Assembly (NCBI GenBank): GCA_002862965.1
Contig: PKCW01000305.1
Coordinates: 1-9,792, forward strand
Origin: Pseudomonadota bacterium
Lineage (GTDB): Bacteria; Pseudomonadota; Gammaproteobacteria; UBA5335
Length of the DNA stretch: 9,792 nucleotides
Direction of reading: 5' to 3'
Position 1 is the first letter of the stretch, and every line of letters begins with the position of its first letter. Positions 6,697-9,792 of the stretch are shown one piece after another. Made by a program: the position numbers and the translations under genes. A model generated the notes under the pieces. That model did not search any database. It was not told the origin of the DNA and worked only from the letters and a program-made list of their open reading frames with translations.

Positions 6697-7115
6697 GCAG
6701 ATCGTCCTTCCAGATACGTCATCAGAATCAGGCTGGCCGCAACGGCGTCCCGGCGCGAGGCGGGCAGCTCGCGTGCCACTTGATCGGCCTCCCAGGAGGT
6801 GAGGCGTTCATCGACGGCGATCACGGGCAAGCGATAGCGCTCGCCCAGTTGCGCGCCGAAGGTCGCGGCCGCCTGCGCGATGGCGCCGCTGCTGCCGTCG
6901 GCGTGCAAGGGCTGGCCCACGATCAGCGCGTCGGGTCGCCATTCCGCCACGAGTCGATCGAGCTGGCGCCAGAATTCGGTCGAGGCCGGCTGCTGCAGGA
7001 TGGTCAGCGGGGAGGCGCTGCCGGTCACCGTCTGGCCCACGGCGATGCCGACGCGACGGGCACCATAATCGAAGCCCATCAGCGTGCGATATTCAGGGGC
7101 GGTGGCCACGCTCAC
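6693..7115 (-). CDS. ruvX: RuvX/YqgF, putative pre-16S rRNA nuclease (RNase H-like)
   Basis: The product is 140 residues, the usual size, when started at GTG 7115. Family members are RNase H-fold proteins implicated in maturation of the 16S rRNA 5' end and once proposed as Holliday-junction resolvases. Conserved segments are MGFDYGARRVGIAVGQ (13-28, catalytic D16), LIVGQPLHADG (65-74), VDERLTSWEA (101-110, D102/E103) and RRDAVAASLIL (121-131, D123). The frame is open to TTG 7148, but that would overlap yqgE by 37 bases. GTG 7115 gives a GTGA overlap with the yqgE stop, has AAGCAGG upstream at about 6 nt, and matches the 4-nt overlap style of the operon; GTG 7109 is another option. Linkage to yqgE upstream and pyrR downstream is the conserved gammaproteobacterial order. 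Confidence 0.93.
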   Translation of the reverse strand: MSVATAPEYRTLMGFDYGARRVGIAVGQTVTGSASPLTILQQPASTEFWRQLDRLVAEWRPDALIVGQPLHADGSSGAIAQAAATFGAQLGERYRLPVIAVDERLTSWEADQVARELPASRRDAVAASLILMTYLEGRSA

Positions 7116-7675
7116 GCATGGCCTGCTTCGCTGCCGATCTGGCGCCAATCGACCCCCAGCAAGCCGATGGCTGCGGCGAGCCGCTCGGGCGCTGGCAGGT
7201 CAAAGATGATCCGTCCATCGGAGGGCACGGCCAGCCACGCATTGTCGCGCATTTCCTGTTCCAGTTGTCCCGCGCTCCAGCCGGCATAGCCCAAGGCCAG
7301 GAGGTAGCGCATAGGTCCGCGACCCTGGGCAATCGCCATCAGGATGTCGCGCGAGGTCGTCACATGCATGTGTTCGGACACGAACAGGCTCGACTCCCAG
7401 GGGCCGGGCTCTTCATGCAGCACGAAGCCACGCTCCTCGCTCACGGGACCGCCCTGATAGACGATGTTGTCCCATTCCGGTTTTTCCGGGCCAGGGAGCT
7501 GCATCTGCTCCATGAGCTGCGACAGCCGCAGATCGCTGGGCCGGTTCACGACGATGCCGAGTGCGCCGTCGGCATTGTGTTCACACAAATAGGTGACGGA
7601 GTGAGAAAAATTGCGATCGCCCATGCCGGGCATGGCGATCAGCAGATGATGCTGGAGATAGTGCCCTTCGATCAT
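7112..7675 (-). CDS. yqgE: YqgE/AlgH family protein
   Basis: The product has 187 residues, the normal length. The opening LQHHLLIAMPGMGDRNF (7-23), VTYLCEHNADGALGIVVNRP (27-46), and YQGGPV with a following LHE segment are diagnostic for the YqgE/AlgH (DUF179) family. In Pseudomonas, AlgH has been linked to alginate gene expression and other regulation, but no biochemical activity is established to my knowledge. It is the first gene of the - strand operon and overlaps ruvX by GTGA. The ATG at 7675 is chosen because the family begins just before LQHHxLIAMP; the frame stays open further upstream without homology. There is no good Shine-Dalgarno sequence in front of this ATG, which fits with the possible leaderless promoter described separately. 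Confidence 0.95.
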   Translation of the reverse strand: MIEGHYLQHHLLIAMPGMGDRNFSHSVTYLCEHNADGALGIVVNRPSDLRLSQLMEQMQLPGPEKPEWDNIVYQGGPVSEERGFVLHEEPGPWESSLFVSEHMHVTTSRDILMAIAQGRGPMRYLLALGYAGWSAGQLEQEMRDNAWLAVPSDGRIIFDLPAPERLAAAIGLLGVDWRQIGSEAGHA

Positions 7676-7681
7676 GGCTTC

Positions 7682-7710
7682 ATGGTAGGCAGTCGTCCCA
7701 GACCTGACAA
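7682..7710 (-). promoter_or_regulatory. Candidate sigma-70-like promoter for the yqgE-pyrK operon
   Basis: On the - strand TTGTCA (7710-7705; 5 of 6 to the -35 consensus) is followed after 17 bases by TACCAT (7687-7682; 4 of 6 to the -10 consensus). Transcription would start at about 7675, the A of the yqgE ATG, giving a leaderless or nearly leaderless mRNA. The match is moderate and could be chance. Confidence 0.3.
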
Positions 7711-7738
7711 GCTCTTTACCCCAATGGGCAGGGGCTTG

Positions 7739-7768
7739 CCGACGGACGGGGAGCGCCCCGTCCGTCGG
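7739..7768. repeat. Perfect 13-bp inverted repeat (hairpin) between aminotransferase gene and yqgE
   Basis: Left arm CCGACGGACGGGG (7739-7751), loop AGCG (7752-7755), right arm CCCCGTCCGTCGG (7756-7768). All 13 pairs match. It begins 17 bases after the aminotransferase stop codon. No T-run follows on either strand, so it is not a textbook intrinsic terminator. It may still terminate or stabilise the 3' end of the aminotransferase mRNA. Confidence 0.85.
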
Positions 7769-7784
7769 TCCGGGATGAGCCTCG

Positions 7785-8969
7785 TCAGCCCAGCGCCTGC
7801 GCGAGCCGATCCAGCGCCTTGTCCAGCAAGGTCTGGCTGGTCGCGTAGGACAATCGCATGTGCCCCGGGCTGCCGAAGGCCGAGCCGGGCACCAGCGCGA
7901 CCAGGGCCTCGTTGAGCAGGAACTCGCCGAGCGCGATGTCGTCACCGAGATCGGTGCGTCGCTCGAGCACCCCTGAGAAGTCCGGGAAGGCGTAGAAGGT
8001 GCCATCGGAGGGCAGGCAGCGCACACCGGGCAAGGTATTGAGCCGGGCCACCACGGCGTCGTGACGCGCATGGAAGGCCCGCACCATCTCGCCGACGCAG
8101 GACTGATCGCCGCGCAGCGCCGCCTCGGCGGCGACCTGCGAAATGGACGTCGGGTTGGAGGTGCTCTGGGACTGCACGTTGGTCATGGCCTGGATCAGTT
8201 CAGCCGGGCCTGCGCTATAGCCGATGCGCCAGCCGGTCATGGCGTGGCTTTTGGAGACACCGTTGATGACCAGCGTGCGCTCGGCGAGATCGGGGCAGGC
8301 CATGGCGATGTTGACGAACGGCTCGCCGGTCCACAGGATGACTTCATAGATGTCGTCGCTGGCGACGAGCACGTGGGGATGGCGCCGCAGCACCTCGCCC
8401 AGGGCCTCGAGTTCGGCCCGGCTGTAGGCCTTGCCGGTCGGGTTGGAGGGGCTGTTGAGGACCAGCAGCCGGGTGCGCGGGGTGATCGCCGCCTCGAGTT
8501 GCTCGGCGGTGATCTTGAAACCGGCGTCCATGGGGGTGGGCACGATGACGGGCGTGGCATCGGCGATGAGGACCATGTCCGGATACGACACCCAGTAGGG
8601 TGCGGGGATGATGACCTCGTCGCCTGCGTCGAGCAGGGCCAGGCAGAGATTGAAGAAACTCTGCTTGGCGCCGCAGGACACCAGGATCTGCCTGGGCGTG
8701 TAGTGCAGCGCATTGTCGCGCTCGAATTTCGCGATGATCGCCTGCTTCAGGCCGGCGGTGCCGTCCACGGCCGTATACTTGGTGAAGCCGCGCTGGATCG
8801 CCTCCATCGCCGCCGCCTTGATGTGTTCCGGCGTGTCGAAATCCGGTTCGCCGGCGCCCAGACCGATCACGTCCTTGCCGCCGGCCTTGAGCGCCGCGGC
8901 GCGGGCGGTGACCGCCAGCGTGGGGGAGGGCTTGATGCGTTGAACGCGCTGAGACAAACGGATGCCCAA
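7785..8969 (-). CDS. aspC: Class I aminotransferase, aspartate (Ib) type
   Basis: The product has 394 residues and is a PLP-dependent fold-type I aminotransferase of the Ib subgroup, transferring amino groups between aspartate/glutamate and 2-oxo acids; some Ib members also use prephenate. Visible landmarks are VIGLGAGEPDFDTPEHI (34-50), the PLP-contact SPSNPTG (173-179, N176), SDDIYE (204-209, D205 and Y208), the Schiff-base lysine K240 in SKSHAMTGWRIGY, and the carboxylate-binding R372 in MRLSYA. The start is a TTG at 8969: the family begins (S/G)IRLSxRVxRIKPSPT, and AGAAGAGG lies 8 nt upstream. The same frame is open far upstream, through the antisense strand of uvrB, but that stretch has no homology. 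It is divergent from uvrB, as I recall for Pseudomonas. Exact substrate preference cannot be read from the sequence. Confidence 0.94.
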   Translation of the reverse strand: MGIRLSQRVQRIKPSPTLAVTARAAALKAGGKDVIGLGAGEPDFDTPEHIKAAAMEAIQRGFTKYTAVDGTAGLKQAIIAKFERDNALHYTPRQILVSCGAKQSFFNLCLALLDAGDEVIIPAPYWVSYPDMVLIADATPVIVPTPMDAGFKITAEQLEAAITPRTRLLVLNSPSNPTGKAYSRAELEALGEVLRRHPHVLVASDDIYEVILWTGEPFVNIAMACPDLAERTLVINGVSKSHAMTGWRIGYSAGPAELIQAMTNVQSQSTSNPTSISQVAAEAALRGDQSCVGEMVRAFHARHDAVVARLNTLPGVRCLPSDGTFYAFPDFSGVLERRTDLGDDIALGEFLLNEALVALVPGSAFGSPGHMRLSYATSQTLLDKALDRLAQALG

Positions 8970-8977
8970 GGTGATGT

Positions 8978-8985
8978 CCTCTTCT
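8978..8985 (-). promoter_or_regulatory. Ribosome-binding site fixing the TTG start of the aminotransferase gene
   Basis: AGAAGAGG (read 8985 to 8978 on the - strand) lies 8 nt before TTG 8969. It is the only good Shine-Dalgarno sequence near the conserved N-terminus, and no ATG or GTG is placed suitably. Confidence 0.7.
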
Positions 8986-9035
8986 GCCGGCTGAGAAACA
9001 ACCGCACATCTTAAATACCGCTCTGGACCATCGCA

Positions 9036-9792
9036 ATGACCGAACGCTTCGAAGTGCACGCCGATTACGCGCCGGCCGGCGATCAGCCGGACGCCATCGC
9101 GCGCCTGGTGCAAGGGCTGGACGACGGCCTGGCGCGGCAGATCCTGCTCGGCGTGACCGGTTCGGGCAAGACCTTCACCATCGCCCACGTCATCGCGCAG
9201 TTGCAGCGCCCGACGCTGATCCTGGCCCCGAACAAGACGCTGGCGGCGCAGCTCTATGGCGAAATGAAGGGCTTTTTTCCACGCAACGCAGTGGAGTATT
9301 TCGTCTCGTACTACGACTACTACCAGCCCGAGGCCTACGTCGCCTCGACCGACACCTACATCGAAAAAGACGCCTCGATCAACGAGCACATCGAGCAGAT
9401 GCGCCTGTCGGCAACCAAGGCCATGCTGGAGCGGCGCGATGCCATCGTGGTCGCCAGCGTCTCCGCCATCTACGGTCTGGGCGACCCCGAGGCGTATTTC
9501 AGCATGGTGCTGCACCTGCTGCCGGGGGACCGCATCGACCAGCGCGCCCTGCTGCGCCGCCTCACCGAACTGCAGTACACCCGCAACGAACTGGAACTTG
9601 CGCGCGGGACCTATCGGGTGCGTGGCGACGTGATCGACATCTTTCCCGCCGAATCCGAGCAGGAGGCGGTGCGCGTGGCGTTGTTCGACGACGAGATCGA
9701 ATCGATCCGCGGCTTCGATCCGCTCACCGGCGAGCTCGGCCGGCCGCTGTCGCGCTACACCATCTTTCCCAAGACCCACTACGTCACCCCGC
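9036..9792 (+). CDS. uvrB: UvrABC excinuclease subunit B, N-terminal part (runs off the window)
   Basis: The first 252 residues of UvrB are visible; the full protein is usually about 670. UvrB takes damaged DNA from UvrA, verifies the lesion and recruits UvrC for incision in nucleotide excision repair. Features in order are the AGDQPDAI Q-motif region (14-21), Walker A GVTGSGKT (39-46), [12 protein letters not shown] (63-74), the damage-probing beta-hairpin region [10 protein letters not shown] (92-101), [14 protein letters not shown] (110-123) and the [10 protein letters not shown] segment (197-206). All are intact. ATG 9036 gives the family N-terminus MTERFEV and is the first sensible start; the ribosome-binding site is weak. 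In the 66-base divergent region shared with the aminotransferase gene I see no E. coli-type LexA box (CTGT-N8-ACAG), although uvrB is SOS-regulated in many bacteria. Confidence 0.98.
   Translation, partial: MTERFEVHADYAPAGDQPDAIARLVQGLDDGLARQILLGVTGSGKTFTIAHVIAQLQRPTLILAPNKTLAAQLYGEMKGFFPRNAVEYFVSYYDYYQPEAYVASTDTYIEKDASINEHIEQMRLSATKAMLERRDAIVVASVSAIYGLGDPEAYFSMVLHLLPGDRIDQRALLRRLTELQYTRNELELARGTYRVRGDVIDIFPAESEQEAVRVALFDDEIESIRGFDPLTGELGRPLSRYTIFPKTHYVTP

Noticed and set aside
8061..9014. Open frame of 317 codons on the + strand
   Set aside because: It is the antisense of the aminotransferase gene, which has all catalytic residues. The translation is repetitive in Gly, His and Asp and has no recognisable fold.
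8970..9035. LexA (SOS) box upstream of uvrB
   Set aside because: No CTGT-N8-ACAG or close variant is visible in the 66-base divergent region.
8970..9779. Extension of the aminotransferase frame far upstream, suggesting a 664-residue fusion protein
   Set aside because: The added part is antisense to uvrB and has no homology-like motifs. The family N-terminus and a Shine-Dalgarno sequence place the start at TTG 8969.
1..9792. CRISPR array, tRNA or rRNA gene, insertion sequence
   Set aside because: No spaced direct repeats, no tRNA-like cloverleaf or rRNA sequence, and no transposase-like frame were seen on either strand.

Overview
The window looks like chromosomal DNA of a GC-rich gammaproteobacterium. 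The evidence is the gene order yqgE-ruvX-pyrR-pyrB-pyrC', which I know from Pseudomonas and relatives, and a class I aminotransferase gene divergent from uvrB, also a Pseudomonas-like arrangement. No species can be named from the sequence alone. Gene density is very high; the longest gap without a gene is about 130 bases.

Left part (1-1528): the 3' end of a FAD-dependent oxidoreductase gene overlaps a methyltransferase gene of the YtqB/MnmM type on the + strand. The pair suggests a two-protein route for finishing the mnm5 group on wobble uridine of tRNA, in place of bifunctional MnmC. A second, DUF938-type methyltransferase gene faces them on the - strand.

Middle part (about 1591-3031): a clearly AT-richer island (single lines count near 40% GC, against about 70% in the flanks) carries two + strand genes. 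One encodes a DEDDh 3'-5' exonuclease domain joined by a charged linker to a C-terminal zinc ribbon. The other encodes a small membrane-anchored protein of unknown function. Composition, position and gene content suggest recent acquisition, and a nuclease/membrane pair is a candidate defence or stress module, though this is inference. A small intrinsic terminator on the - strand lies just left of the island; it may be the old end of the pyr operon.

Right part (3047-7675, - strand): one tightly coupled operon yqgE-ruvX-pyrR-pyrB-pyrC'-pyrK in which every junction overlaps (4 nt at four junctions, 23 nt at one). PyrB with the pseudo-dihydroorotase PyrC' should form the large Pseudomonas-type aspartate transcarbamoylase; PyrC' has lost most metal ligands. 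PyrK is the flavin/2Fe-2S electron-transfer subunit of a class 1B dihydroorotate dehydrogenase and is an unexpected last gene.

Far right (7785-9792): a perfect 13-bp hairpin, then an aspartate-type aminotransferase gene on the - strand that begins at a TTG codon, and divergently the first 252 codons of uvrB.
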